A DNA stretch of 64,000 nucleotides from an uncultured Dehalococcoidia bacterium (GCA_958295515.1 CATQGW010000005.1:62001-126000); one strand, 5' to 3'; numbered from the stretch's first letter, positions 52,434 through 62,172 are shown. The notes: generated by a model from the letters alone, not told the origin. Program-made: numbers and translations.

Positions 52434-53954
52434 GTGACCTATGACGACATTGTGGTGGGGGCGGGCTCGGCGGGGGCGGTGATCGCGGCGCGGCTGTCGG
52501 AGGATCCGGCGCGGCGGGTGCTGCTGATCGAGGCGGGGCCGGACTACCGCTCGGTGGCGGAGATGCCGCGCGATCTGCTCAAGCCCTGGGTTTCGTGGCG
52601 GGACCACGACTGGGGCTTCCAGGCGGAGGCGCGGCCGGGGCGGGAGATTCGGCTGCACCGCGGCAAGGTGATGGGCGGATCGTCGGCGGTGAACGGGACG
52701 ATCGCGCTGCGCGGGGTGCCGGACGATTTCGCGTCGTGGGTGTCGCTGGGCTGCGACGAGTGGGATTTCGAGTCGGTGCTGCCCTGGTACCGCAAGCTGG
52801 AGAATGACCCGGAGGGGGGCGACTTTCACGGCACGTCGGGGCCGGTGCCGATTGAGCGTCCCGCGGAGGAGGGTTGGCAGCCGTTGCAGCGGGCGTTTTA
52901 CGACGCCTGTCGAGCAGCGGGTTTCGATGATGTGCGCGATCACAATCTGCCCGACGCGACGGGCGTCGGCGTCTGGCCGCGCAACCGACGCGACGGCAAC
53001 CGCGTCTCGACGAATATGGCCTACCTGCTCGACATCCGCGACCGCCCCAACCTGGAGATTCGCCACGACACGCTGGTCGATCGGGTGCTGATCGAGAACG
53101 GACGGGCGCGCGGAGTGGCGCTGGCGGACGGAGAGGAGCTTGAGGCGCGGCGGGTGACGCTTTCGGCGGGCGCGGCGGTTTCGCCGGCGATTCTGCTGCG
53201 CTCGGGCGTGGGCCCGCGCGAGAAGCTTGATCCGCACGGGATTGAGCAGCAGGTCCCGCTGGCGGGCGTGGGGGAGAATCTGATCGATCACTTCGGCACC
53301 GGCGTGCAGGCGTTTCCGGTGGAGGGAATTGAGCACGATCGCGACGTGGTGACGGAGATTGGGGCGCGCTACACATCGCCGGGATCGGAGCAGTTCAACG
53401 ATATGCAGCTGGCGATCTCGACGATCTGGGACGAAGAGCAGGTGCGCGGGCTGACCGACGCGCCGCGGCGTCACCCCAGCTTCGGGATCGGGGCGGTAAT
53501 TCAGCGTCCCAGGACGCGCGGGCGGCTCACGCTGCGGAGCGCGGATGCGGCCGAGCAGCCGCAGCTGGATATGCAGTACGCCTCGGATCCGGAGGATCTG
53601 CGGCGGCTGATGCTGGGCGCGCGGCTGTGCTGGGAGATCATGCACTCGGAGGCGATCGCGCCGTTTGTGGAGCGGGTGATCACGCCGACGGCGGAGATTG
53701 TCGAGTCGGACGGGCTGCTGGCGGATTACGTGCGCCGCACAACGAGCACGACCTGGCACATCTGCGGGACGGCGCGGATGGGGCAGGCGGACGATCCGCT
53801 GGCGGTGGTGGATCAGCGCGGCGGGCTGCACGGAGTGGAGAATGTGACGGTCGCGGACGCTTCGATTATGCCGGACATCGTGTCGTGCAACACGAACCTG
53901 ACGGCGATCATGATTGGGGAGCGGATCGCGGCTGCGCTGGCGCAGTCGGCGTAG
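52434..53954 (+). CDS. GMC-family FAD-dependent oxidoreductase
   Basis: 506 residues from the GTG at 52434, chosen because GGGGAG lies seven bases upstream; the GTG at 52428 is too close to it. FAD motif DDIVVGAGSAGAVIAARLSE, GGSSAVNG, and the C-terminal TWHICGTARMG with the catalytic His, then VADASIMPDIVSCNTNLTAIMIGER. It oxidises an alcohol or related group; choline, sugar and aromatic alcohols are all family substrates. Divergent from the CoA-transferase across a 157-base gap with no clear promoter. Confidence 0.92.
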   Translation: MTYDDIVVGAGSAGAVIAARLSEDPARRVLLIEAGPDYRSVAEMPRDLLKPWVSWRDHDWGFQAEARPGREIRLHRGKVMGGSSAVNGTIALRGVPDDFASWVSLGCDEWDFESVLPWYRKLENDPEGGDFHGTSGPVPIERPAEEGWQPLQRAFYDACRAAGFDDVRDHNLPDATGVGVWPRNRRDGNRVSTNMAYLLDIRDRPNLEIRHDTLVDRVLIENGRARGVALADGEELEARRVTLSAGAAVSPAILLRSGVGPREKLDPHGIEQQVPLAGVGENLIDHFGTGVQAFPVEGIEHDRDVVTEIGARYTSPGSEQFNDMQLAISTIWDEEQVRGLTDAPRRHPSFGIGAVIQRPRTRGRLTLRSADAAEQPQLDMQYASDPEDLRRLMLGARLCWEIMHSEAIAPFVERVITPTAEIVESDGLLADYVRRTTSTTWHICGTARMGQADDPLAVVDQRGGLHGVENVTVADASIMPDIVSCNTNLTAIMIGERIAAALAQSA

Positions 53955-53960
53955 GCGCGG

Positions 53961-55664
53961 TCAGTCGAGGATTGTTGGGGCGCCTCGCTTTTGGGGGCGG
54001 ACCAGGGCGATTTTTGTGGATGAGGCTGGGCGGGGGACGGGCGGGGTAACGCCGTTGGTGAGGGTTGGGGTGGCGCCGTTGGGGGGCGGGGCGGCGGCGA
54101 GGGCTAGGGCTTCGTCGACGGTGGGGGCGGTGAGCGAGGTGACCTGGGCGGTGCGCTGGCGGCTCGGGACCAGGATCCAGGCGGCGACGCCGGAGATGAT
54201 GGCGAAGACGATGCCGAAGCGCATGGTGTTGGTCACGGAATCGGCGAAGGCTTCGCTGACTGCGGCGGAGACCGCGGCGGCTACGCCCGGATCGAGGCTG
54301 GGCAGCAGCTGTAATGCTGCGCCGATGCCGTCGACCATTGTCTCCAGCGTGGCCGGATCGAGCGGCAGCGCGGCCAGTCCCTCGCGCGCGCCTGAGGCGT
54401 AGGAGGCGGCGGCGAAGCTGCCGAGGATGGCGATGCCCAGCGTGCCGCCCAGCTGGCGGCCGGCGTTGTTGACGGCGGAGGCTTTGCCGGCGAGATCGAC
54501 GGGCACGGCGGCCATCGCGGTGTCGGTAGTGGCGGGCATGTGCATTGCGCCGCCGATGCCGAGGAAGGCAAGGCCGAGCGCGATCATCCAGTAGGGCGTG
54601 TCAACCTGCATGAAGCTGAAGAAGAGCAATGCGCCGCCGCCGTGGACGGCGGGCGCCCAGAAGAGCATCAGGCGGGGACCGATTTTGGGCAGCAGCTTGG
54701 CGGCGATCGGCGCGAAGAAAGCCATGGCCAGCGCGAGCGGCATCATCCGCAGGCCGGATGTGGTTGGGCTGACGCCCTGGGCGAGCTGGAAGAATTGAGG
54801 CATGTAAAACATCACGCCCATGAGGGCGAACATGATGAAGAACATGCCGATCATGGAGCCGGTGAAGTCGCGTTGGCGGAAGAAGGCCATGGGCAGCAGC
54901 GGCTGCTCGGTGCGGCGCTCGATGATGATGAAGGCGGTCCAGGCGACGACGGCGATCAGGAAGGAGGCGATGATCAGCGGCGAGTCCCAGCCGCGCACGA
55001 TGCCTTCGATGATCGCGAAGACGAGGGCGATCATGCCGATCGTGCCGGTGATTGCGCCGGGCACATCAAGCTTGGTGTGCATCACCGAGCGCGATTCGGG
55101 GACGGCGGCGCAGCCGATGATGGCGAGGGCGGCGATCGGGGCGGGGATCCAGAAGACGCCGGCCCAGCCGACGGTGTCGACCAGGACGCCGCCGGCGAAG
55201 GGACCGAAGGCCATGCCGAAGCCCATGGCGGCGGCCCAGATGCCGAAGGCGCGGGTGCGCTCCTCGCGGGGGAAGACGGCGGTGAGGATGGAGAGCGTTT
55301 GGGGCACGACGAGCGCGCCGCCGAAGCCCTGCAGGCCGCGGCCGATAATCAGCCAGTTGGCGTCGGGCGAGAAGGCGACGGCGACGGAGGCGACGGCGAA
55401 GAGCGCCATGCCGATCACGAGTATTTTGCGCCGCCCGAAGCGGTCGCCCAGCGCGCCGGCGAGCAGCAGCAGGCCGCCGAAGATGACGAAGTAGGCGTCG
55501 GCGACCCAGAGGGACTGGGACTCGGACATTTCGAAGGCGCGCTTGATGGCGGGCAGGGCGGTGTTGATGATCGTGGCGTCGAGCTGAACGAGCATCTGCG
55601 CGCCGGCGAGGACGATCAGGATGACCCAGCGTCGGCGCGAGCTGGTCGTGGGGGCGGCGCTCAC
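53961..55664 (-). CDS. MFS multidrug transporter, DHA2 (14-helix) type
   Basis: 567 residues from a GTG at 55664 overlapping the DUF35 stop (GTGA). Signatures: LVQLDATIINTALPAI (motif D1), LGDRFGRRKIL (motif A), GRGLQGFGGALVVP and a motif C-like FGPFAGGVLVD. About 14 membrane helices, then a 75-residue cytoplasmic Pro/Thr-rich tail. It likely exports drugs or metabolites by proton antiport. Confidence 0.92.
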   Translation of the reverse strand: MSAAPTTSSRRRWVILIVLAGAQMLVQLDATIINTALPAIKRAFEMSESQSLWVADAYFVIFGGLLLLAGALGDRFGRRKILVIGMALFAVASVAVAFSPDANWLIIGRGLQGFGGALVVPQTLSILTAVFPREERTRAFGIWAAAMGFGMAFGPFAGGVLVDTVGWAGVFWIPAPIAALAIIGCAAVPESRSVMHTKLDVPGAITGTIGMIALVFAIIEGIVRGWDSPLIIASFLIAVVAWTAFIIIERRTEQPLLPMAFFRQRDFTGSMIGMFFIMFALMGVMFYMPQFFQLAQGVSPTTSGLRMMPLALAMAFFAPIAAKLLPKIGPRLMLFWAPAVHGGGALLFFSFMQVDTPYWMIALGLAFLGIGGAMHMPATTDTAMAAVPVDLAGKASAVNNAGRQLGGTLGIAILGSFAAASYASGAREGLAALPLDPATLETMVDGIGAALQLLPSLDPGVAAAVSAAVSEAFADSVTNTMRFGIVFAIISGVAAWILVPSRQRTAQVTSLTAPTVDEALALAAAPPPNGATPTLTNGVTPPVPRPASSTKIALVRPQKRGAPTILD

Positions 55665-56119
55665 GCGAGCCGCCAGCGGGGTTGGCAGAGATCGTCGGCG
55701 GTGCGCTCGAAGACGACCTGGACGGGGTCGCCGATTTGCAGCGTGTCGGGGTCGGCGTCGACGACTGCGCCCATGAGTTTGATTTGGGGCAGGTCTTCGA
55801 GTTCGATGAGGGCGACGACGTAGGGGCCGAATTCGCGCAGGGCGGGATGGGCGGGGTGGGCGACGCCGACCCAGGACCAGATTGTGCCGCGGCCGTTGAG
55901 CTCGCGCCATTCCATCTCGAAGCCGTAGCAGGCGTGGCAGTTGAGTTCGGGCGGGTATTGGGGCGTGGCGCAGGCGGCGCAGTGCTGGACGACGAGGCGT
56001 CCTTCGGCGGCGGCCTGCCAGAAGCCGCGGTTGATCGGATCGTCGGGGTCGGGCTGGCTCATGCCTTCGGGGAAGAAGGGTTGCTCGAGGAACTCGGCGG
56101 AGATGGGAATGTCTGCCAT
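55661..56119 (-). CDS. DUF35 OB-fold / zinc-ribbon protein
   Basis: 152 residues. The N-terminal rubredoxin-like zinc ribbon has CAAC and CHAC pairs (LVVQHCAACATPQYPPELNCHAC), followed by an OB fold (GRGTIWSWVGV...VVALIELEDLPQIKLMGAVV). These proteins partner with thiolase-like proteins in acyl-CoA or sterol metabolism; a thiolase-like gene lies at 63097, though not adjacent. Confidence 0.88.
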   Translation of the reverse strand: MADIPISAEFLEQPFFPEGMSQPDPDDPINRGFWQAAAEGRLVVQHCAACATPQYPPELNCHACYGFEMEWRELNGRGTIWSWVGVAHPAHPALREFGPYVVALIELEDLPQIKLMGAVVDADPDTLQIGDPVQVVFERTADDLCQPRWRLA

Positions 56120-56170
56120 GCGTAAATCGAGGGCAGGGTACCATCGCGGTGCGGGCTACGATCGGTTTCG

Positions 56171-57127
56171 ATGCTCTTTCGCGCGCTGATGTGGCTGGGA
56201 TTGGCGTTGTGCTGCGCGCCGGCGGCGCTGGTTGCGGCGTCGGGGTCGGCGAGTGCGGCGGCGCAGGTGGAGGCGCCGGGCTGGTATCAGGAACGCCGAC
56301 CGCCGCCGCCGAGCTATCCGAATCCGAATAGCTGGACTGAGCGCTCGCTCTGCGAGCTGTCGAATGAGGCGCTGGCGTTGGTCTACCGCACGCCGGCGCG
56401 GGTTGGGGTGGCGGTGGCGGATTTGGTGGGCGGTCGGGTGTGGGTCGGCGGGGATGCGGAGCCGTTCGCGCTGCACAGCGTGGCGAAGGGGCCGATTGCG
56501 TGGCTGACGCTGGCGACGGCGGAGGTGCGTGGTGAGCCGCTTTCGCGCGAGTTGGCGGATGAGCTGCGGCAGATGATTGCGTGGAGCAAGAACGACGCGG
56601 TGCCGCTGATGCTGGATTATGTCGGCGGGCTGGCGGCGCTGCGGGGGATGTACGCGGCGCTGAGGCTGGAGGAGATGGCGGCGAATTTCAGCCGATTTTC
56701 GTGGGGTCGGGGGGAGGGGCGGGCGGCGGATGTGGCGGCGACGTATGCGCAGCTGGCGGTCTCGGGGGCGTTTTCGGAGCCGGTGCGGGAGGGTGGGTTC
56801 GCGCTGCTGGAGGGGGTGGTGTCGGGTCAGCGCTGGGGTGCGTGGTCGCCGCCGCGGGGTTTGCGGGGGTGGTCGGCGCTGGTGAAGACGGGGCAGTTTG
56901 CGGAGCCGGAGGAGGGTCTGCGGTTGAACAGCGCGGCGATCTGGCTGGATCAGTGGCGTCAGCCGCGCTATGTGGTGGCGATTATGGCAGCGGAGCACCG
57001 CCACTGGGGGGTGGCGATCGCGCGGCAGAACACGATTGGGCAGGCGATCGGGGAGGCGATTCAGGCTCGGGAGCGGGGTGTGGTGGATCCGCGCAGTGTG
57101 TGCGGGGCGAGGGTGGTCGGGGGGTAG
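56171..57127 (+). CDS. Secreted beta-lactamase-fold serine hydrolase
   Basis: 318 residues with a signal peptide (to about residue 32). The three motifs of the PBP/class A beta-lactamase fold are present: SVAK (Ser103-Lys106), SKN (Ser139-Asn141) and KTG (239-241). The usual class A Glu166 region is not obvious, so a D,D-peptidase-like or esterase activity is as likely as lactamase. The gene faces the Pro-rich gene at 57141 convergently. Confidence 0.8.
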   Translation: MLFRALMWLGLALCCAPAALVAASGSASAAAQVEAPGWYQERRPPPPSYPNPNSWTERSLCELSNEALALVYRTPARVGVAVADLVGGRVWVGGDAEPFALHSVAKGPIAWLTLATAEVRGEPLSRELADELRQMIAWSKNDAVPLMLDYVGGLAALRGMYAALRLEEMAANFSRFSWGRGEGRAADVAATYAQLAVSGAFSEPVREGGFALLEGVVSGQRWGAWSPPRGLRGWSALVKTGQFAEPEEGLRLNSAAIWLDQWRQPRYVVAIMAAEHRHWGVAIARQNTIGQAIGEAIQARERGVVDPRSVCGARVVGG

Positions 57128-57140
57128 AGGTGTTCGGTGG

Positions 57141-57941
57141 TCAGGGGTCGGGGGGGTGGGTGGTGGATTTGGCAAGGTGGAGGGCTTGGGCGATGGCGGC
57201 GATGGTGGGGGTGTTGGCTGCTTCGTTGGTTTTGAAGGGGCGCCAGGGGTTGAAGGGTTCGGCGACGGCGGTGGTTGCGGGTTGGGGGTGGGAGGCTGCA
57301 CGCGGGCTTGGCGCCGGGGGCGGCGAGATACCCGCGGCGGGGCGCGGGTATGACGAATTTAGCGGGGGCGGGTATGACGGAGTTAGCGGGCGCGGGTATG
57401 ACGGAAAGAGAGGCGCGGGGTCGGCGGGGGGTGCGGGGACGGCCGGGGGTGCGGCGACGGCGGGAGGCGCGGCGACGGCGGGAGGCGCGGCGACGGCGGG
57501 AGGCGCGGCGACGGCGGGGGGTGCGGAGACAGGGGTGGGCGCGGCGACGGTGGTGGGCGCGGCAGTGGTTTCGGCGGTGGCTTCGGGGGCGGGTGTGACG
57601 GCGTGCTCGACTGTGGGGGGGAGCTTGTGCGAGGGTTCGTTGGGTTCGGGCAGGGTGATGAGGCTGGGGGGCGCGTTGCGATGCTCGTTGAGGGGGGTGA
57701 AGAGTTGGAGGTGGTGTCCGACCAGGCTGGCGATTTGGAGGCGGACCCAGTCGGACTGGGCGTGGTGAGAGAGGTTCATGAGTTGGTGGAGGACGTGATC
57801 CAGGCCGCGGTGCTGTCCGAGCAGTTTGAGGGCGTGGAAGCGGATGTATTCGGAGTCGGAGCGGCTGGCGATGTCGGCGAGGTCGTCGAGGACGCGGTCG
57901 GCGTAGGCGTCGCGGAGGCGTTGGAGGTAGTCGTTGTCCAT
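57141..57941 (-). CDS. HEAT-like protein with Ala/Pro repeat and embedded palindromic repeat
   Basis: 266 residues. The first 85 are helical with HEAT-like pairs (YIRFHALKLLGQHRG, DWVRLQIASLVGHHL). The middle is low complexity with four AAPPAV units from an 18-base tandem repeat (about 57460-57535). Next come SYPRPLTPSYPPPLNSSYP and RPAAGIS (about 57323-57400), which is the dispersed GTCATACCC palindrome translated in frame. The C-terminus (NPWRPFKTNE) looks like normal coding. No signal peptide. Function unknown. Confidence 0.65.
   Translation of the reverse strand: MDNDYLQRLRDAYADRVLDDLADIASRSDSEYIRFHALKLLGQHRGLDHVLHQLMNLSHHAQSDWVRLQIASLVGHHLQLFTPLNEHRNAPPSLITLPEPNEPSHKLPPTVEHAVTPAPEATAETTAAPTTVAAPTPVSAPPAVAAPPAVAAPPAVAAPPAVAAPPAVPAPPADPAPLFPSYPRPLTPSYPPPLNSSYPRPAAGISPPPAPSPRAASHPQPATTAVAEPFNPWRPFKTNEAANTPTIAAIAQALHLAKSTTHPPDP
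57323..57354. repeat. Dispersed palindrome inside a coding region
   Basis: GCGAGATACCC...GGGTATGAC copy plus two further half-copies (to about 57400) lying in frame within the 57141-57941 gene. Confidence 0.75.
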
Positions 57942-58029
57942 GGGGTGATGGTAGCGGAACGGGTGTTCTGGTGGGTAGTGGGGGTGTGTGCTGTGGGTTG
58001 CGTTTGGGGGTGGGGGTGGCGGCCTCTTC

Positions 58030-58805
58030 CTCCGTCATTGCCGCGCTTGCTGCGGCAATCTCGCGGCGCGGGTGTTGGGGTTGGTGCGGGCGCGCGGGGT
58101 TGGTGCTGGTCACGGCGGGATACCCGTGGCAAGCACGGGTATGACGGGGAACTCGCACGGGCATGACGGGATTTCCTCCGTCATTGCCGCGCGCCGCCGC
58201 GGCAATCTCGCGGTGCGGGTGTTGGGGTTGGTGTGGGGGCGCGGGGTTGGTGGTGGTCACGGCGAGATACCCGTGGCAAGCACGGGTATGACGGGATCTC
58301 TTGTGCGGGTATGACGGAGCTTTTGGGTGTGGGGGTGGCGGCGGCCTCCTCCTGTCATTGCCGCGCTTGCTGCGGCAATCTCGCGGTGCGGGTGTTGGGG
58401 TTGGTGCGGGTGCCGGGGTTGGTGCTGGTCACGGCGAGATACCCGTGGCAAGCACGGGTATGACGGGAAGGGGGCACGGGTATGACGGGATCTTTTGTGC
58501 GGGTATGACGGGAGCTTTGGGGTGTGGGTGTGGCGGAGCTTTGGGGTGCGGGGGTGGCGGAGCTTTGGGGCGTGGGTGTGGCGGGGGAGAGAGGGCGCGG
58601 TGTGGCGGCCTCTTCCTCCGTCATTGCCGCGTGCCGCCGCGGCAATCTCGCGGTGCGGGTGTCGGGGTTGGTGCTGGCGCGAGGGCTTGGTGGTGCTCAC
58701 GGCGAGATACCCGTGGCAAGCACGGGTATGACGGATCTAAAGAGCACGGGTATGACGGATCTAAGGAGCACGGGTGTGACGGAGAACTCGCACGGGTATG
58801 ACGGA
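58030..58805. repeat. Array 1 of paired palindromes (BIME-like), four units
   Basis: Each unit has palindrome A (ATTGCCGC-7-GCGGCAAT; starts near 58036, 58184, 58356, 58623) and, about 75 bases on, palindrome B (ATACCCGTG-5-CACGGGTAT; near 58120, 58266, 58439, 58708) in inverted orientation. A and B share the consensus GTCAT..CCG.GCTTGC..CGG..ATCTCGC. Units are separated by extra half-copies (CACGGGTATGACGG). No gene is seen in 57942-58896. Confidence 0.85.
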
Positions 58806-58896
58806 TCTGGGGGCGGGGGTGTGGCGGATGGAACGCGCGGAGGGCGGGGCGATTTGCCCCGCCCTCTGCGGTTTGGCTTGCTGGTTGGCGGGGGGA

Positions 58897-61800
58897 TTAG
58901 CCGCTGTTGCTGAGCCAGAGGATCGCGCCCCTGGTCACCTCGAAGTTGATGGAGTCGGGGATGAGCTGGCCGTCGGCGATGCCGTAGCGGAGCCATTTGC
59001 CCTCGTGCCAGAGCAGGATTGAGCTGAAGCCTTCGCCCAGGCCGTCCAGCAGGGCGGAGGCGGTGGTGGTGCCCTGGCCGAGCCAGGTGGTGTATTCGTT
59101 GGGCATTCTGGGGCTCAGGCTGTCGGCGGGGTTGAGCGGGGTGGGCGGCTCGGCGGGGGTGGGGGCGGTGGTGGTGATTAGGCGGACTTCGCCGGCTTCG
59201 CCGGCGCTGACGCGGACGGAGGCGCGGCCGGCGCTGATTACCTCGTAGGTGACTGCGGCTTGGCCGTCCGTGGTGGCGGTCTGCTTGCGCACCTCGACCA
59301 GGACCGGCAGGGGGCCGGTCGGGGTCAGGTTGAACTTGACCGTGGTGCCGTCGGGCACGGCTGCGCCGGCGGCGTCGGTCAGCGCGGCGGTCAGGCTGAA
59401 GCGTCCGCCGATCGTCAGGGCGTCGCTGTCGGGTTCGCTGATCGTGATGGTTTCGGGGCCGCCGCTGACTGTGAAGGTTTGGGTGGCGGTGAGTGTGCCG
59501 GCGGTCACTTCGAGCGTGTACTCGCCGCTCTTCAGCGGGGCTGCGGCGGTTGCGTCTACGTCGAGCTCGACCTGCAGCTTGCCGTCGGCGGTGAGCAGGT
59601 TGCTGGTGACAGTGGTGTTACTGTTCGGCACGGTCCTGGTCTCGGTCAGCGGCCAGGCGACGTCGAAGTTGGCGTCGCCGGTGTTGCTGGCGCTGCGCCA
59701 GACGGCCTTGCCGTCGGGGTCCTTGATTGTGGTGTTGCGCGGGGTTGCCGGCACGTTCGCCTTGTTGCCGCTGGCGTCGGTCGCGCTGACCGAGAAGCGC
59801 AGGCGGTCGCGGGTCTCGGCGTCGTCGTTGGTACCCGTGGCGGTGTTGACGTTCAGCACGCCGGTGGCCGGCTCGCTGATCGTGAGCTCGGCGGCGGGGC
59901 CGGAGAGGATGACGGTGACGGGATCGATGGGGAGCAGCGCGCCGCCGGTCTTGGGCAGCACCTGGGCGCGCACCATGGCGGTGCCCGACTTGCCCGCGCC
60001 GGGGTGGGTCAGCTCGACCACGATGTCGCCTGAGTTGGACGCGTTCAGCTTGGTGACATCGACCTGGCAGGTGAGGTCGCAGTCGCCCATGGCGGCGTCG
60101 GCCGGCTTGAGCAGGTTGAGCGAGCCCATGTTGGTGGTGAAGAGCAGGGTGCTGACCGAGTCGGCGCCGGCGGGCTTGTCCACGGAGCTGAGGATTTTCA
60201 GCTGTAGGCGGGTGCTCGCACCCGCGGCAATGGCGGACGGGTAGGGCTTTTCGTCTTTGTCGCCGGTGATCTCCGGATCGCCCGGGTCCTGGGCGAAGTC
60301 GAACTCGGCGTGATCGGCTTCGTTGACCGTGCCGATCTTGACCGGCAGGGTGGCGGTGATGTTTTCCTTGCCGTCCACGGTGAAGTTGGCGGAGATTGTG
60401 AACGCGCCGTCGGGGGTGCCGGCCGGGATCGTGATCATTGGGGCCTGGCCCGGGGTGGTGTCCAGATCGACCGAGCAGGTCCAGGTCGTGGTGCCGTCGA
60501 GCGTCCTGCTGCTGCAGGGCGGCGGCGGCGGTTCCGGTATGTCGTCGAGCACCGCTGCGCTCGCCTGTGGATTGGCGGCTGCGAGGTCGAAGGCGTAGGC
60601 GCGGCCATGGCCGGTGGTGATGTTGGTGGCGAGGAATTCGGTGCGCTCGGCTTGACCGACGACGAGCGTGTTCTCGCCGTCGAGCGCCACGGCGGAGCCG
60701 AAGAAGAGTTGGGCTTCGCTCTGCGGCGAGGTGAGCACGGTGTCGGCGGCGCTGTCGGCGGCCCAGCCGCCGGACGGCTTGTCGAAGATGTGGGCTTCGC
60801 CGGCCTGGTAGCTGTTGGCCTGCTTCCAGGCGTTGGAGACGACCACGCGGTTGCCGGAGCCGCTGATCGCGACGGAGTGGCCGAACTGGTCGCCGTTGGC
60901 GCTGTCGGAGTCGGTCAGGGCAATGGCGTCGCTGTCGCCCTTGTCGGACCAAGCACCGCTGCCCTTGAGCCAGATGAAGGCGGCGCCTTTCCATGTGGTT
61001 CCGATCGAGGTCGCGCCGTGGCCGCTGGCGACGATCACGCTGCCGTCGTAGTTGATGTCGACCGAGCGGCCGACCTGGAGAAAGTTGCGGGTCGATTGGG
61101 CCAGCAGCCGCGCGTTGGGCGTCTCGTCGTCGCTGGTGGTCCATCCGCCTCCCTTCTCGAAGACCAGGACGCCGCCGTTTTCGTCGTCGTCAGTCGCGCC
61201 TGAGTTGCCGACGGTATCGCGGCGGTACGCGCCGATGATGATGACGTTGCCATCGCCGGAGATGGCGACGATCTCGCCGATCATGTTGGCCTGCTCCCTA
61301 TTCACCACGTAGGCGGTGAGCTCCCCGGCAGAGCCGGAGTTGGCGCTGGCCCATTCAGCGCCGGTCGGCTTGAGGAAGACCTGGGCGGCACCGGACGTCT
61401 CGTCGCCGTCGTAGCCGCGCGGGGAGCCGACCACGATCGTCTCGCCGGCGTCGTCGATCGCGACGCTGGTGCCGAGCCGAGCGTTGTTGGACCCTGAGCC
61501 GGGCGACAACGTGGCGAGCCACTCGCCGGCCGCGTCGTAGATGTAGGCGCGGTAGGCGTTGGGCGCGCCGACGACGATGTAGCCGCCGCCGACGGCGACG
61601 GCGTGGCCGAACAGTGCGTTGGCCGAGGGGGTGGGGGCGGTCAGGCGCTTGACGAATTGGCCGTTGATGAAGAGATCAACCGAGCCGGCCGCGTTGATGG
61701 GGTCGCCGTCGGCGTCGAGGACCACGTCATTGGGCGCGCCGACGACGACGATGTCGCCGCCCTCGGCGGCGGTGCGCTCCTGCACGTCGACGGCGGTGCC

Positions 61801-62172
61801 GGTGGCGGCTCCAGGGACGGCGGGGGGGGGTTCTTCGACTGTTCTTTCGGGGACGGGGAATGAACTGCGTCCGTTGTGTTCCCACTCCTGGTCGCCGGAG
61901 ACGCGCAGGATGCCGGAGATGTCTTGGAGCGAGGGGGCGGGGGTCGCGGTGGTGCTGGTCAGGGTGGCGCGCAGCTGGAGCGAGCCGCCGGGCGGTACGA
62001 TGTTGTCGGAGTCTTCGATCAGGCTGAGGGTGAGGGTGAGGTCGTCGGGGGGAGCGGCGTTAACGGGGGGGGGGGGGGTCAAAACTGCGGCGGCGAGTGC
62101 TGCGAGGGCGAGGAGGGTGAGGAGCAGCGCGGTGCGTGGGTGGGTGAGGGCGGTGAGGGTGCGTGCGGGCAT
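58897..62172 (-). CDS. Large secreted FG-GAP-type surface protein with Ig-like domains
   Basis: 1091 residues. Signal peptide (about 1-40, LLLTLLALAALAAAVL), then a beta-propeller-like region (about 120-540) with repeated VVGAP, FGHAVAVGGGYIVVGAP and GRSVDINYDGSVIVASGHG units typical of FG-GAP/integrin-alpha-like repeats. From about 560 there are Ig-like/invasin-type domains (TVDGKENITATLP, VSGGPETITISEPD, TADGQAAVTYEV). The C-terminal 60 residues (LLWHEGKWLRYGI ... GAILWLSNSG) resemble the WNLIGW-type domain of the metallopeptidases. No sortase or membrane anchor is seen. Coding C14 lies just after the signal peptide. Confidence 0.8.
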   Translation of the reverse strand: MPARTLTALTHPRTALLLTLLALAALAAAVLTPPPPVNAAPPDDLTLTLSLIEDSDNIVPPGGSLQLRATLTSTTATPAPSLQDISGILRVSGDQEWEHNGRSSFPVPERTVEEPPPAVPGAATGTAVDVQERTAAEGGDIVVVGAPNDVVLDADGDPINAAGSVDLFINGQFVKRLTAPTPSANALFGHAVAVGGGYIVVGAPNAYRAYIYDAAGEWLATLSPGSGSNNARLGTSVAIDDAGETIVVGSPRGYDGDETSGAAQVFLKPTGAEWASANSGSAGELTAYVVNREQANMIGEIVAISGDGNVIIIGAYRRDTVGNSGATDDDENGGVLVFEKGGGWTTSDDETPNARLLAQSTRNFLQVGRSVDINYDGSVIVASGHGATSIGTTWKGAAFIWLKGSGAWSDKGDSDAIALTDSDSANGDQFGHSVAISGSGNRVVVSNAWKQANSYQAGEAHIFDKPSGGWAADSAADTVLTSPQSEAQLFFGSAVALDGENTLVVGQAERTEFLATNITTGHGRAYAFDLAAANPQASAAVLDDIPEPPPPPCSSRTLDGTTTWTCSVDLDTTPGQAPMITIPAGTPDGAFTISANFTVDGKENITATLPVKIGTVNEADHAEFDFAQDPGDPEITGDKDEKPYPSAIAAGASTRLQLKILSSVDKPAGADSVSTLLFTTNMGSLNLLKPADAAMGDCDLTCQVDVTKLNASNSGDIVVELTHPGAGKSGTAMVRAQVLPKTGGALLPIDPVTVILSGPAAELTISEPATGVLNVNTATGTNDDAETRDRLRFSVSATDASGNKANVPATPRNTTIKDPDGKAVWRSASNTGDANFDVAWPLTETRTVPNSNTTVTSNLLTADGKLQVELDVDATAAAPLKSGEYTLEVTAGTLTATQTFTVSGGPETITISEPDSDALTIGGRFSLTAALTDAAGAAVPDGTTVKFNLTPTGPLPVLVEVRKQTATTDGQAAVTYEVISAGRASVRVSAGEAGEVRLITTTAPTPAEPPTPLNPADSLSPRMPNEYTTWLGQGTTTASALLDGLGEGFSSILLWHEGKWLRYGIADGQLIPDSINFEVTRGAILWLSNSG
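62065..62078 (-). repeat. 14-base homopolymeric tract in the surface-protein signal region
   Basis: A run of 14 G on the plus strand (C on the coding strand) encodes PPPP at about residues 32-36 of the 58897-62172 protein. A second run of nine lies at 61822-61830. Length changes of one or two would shift the frame. Confidence 0.85.
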
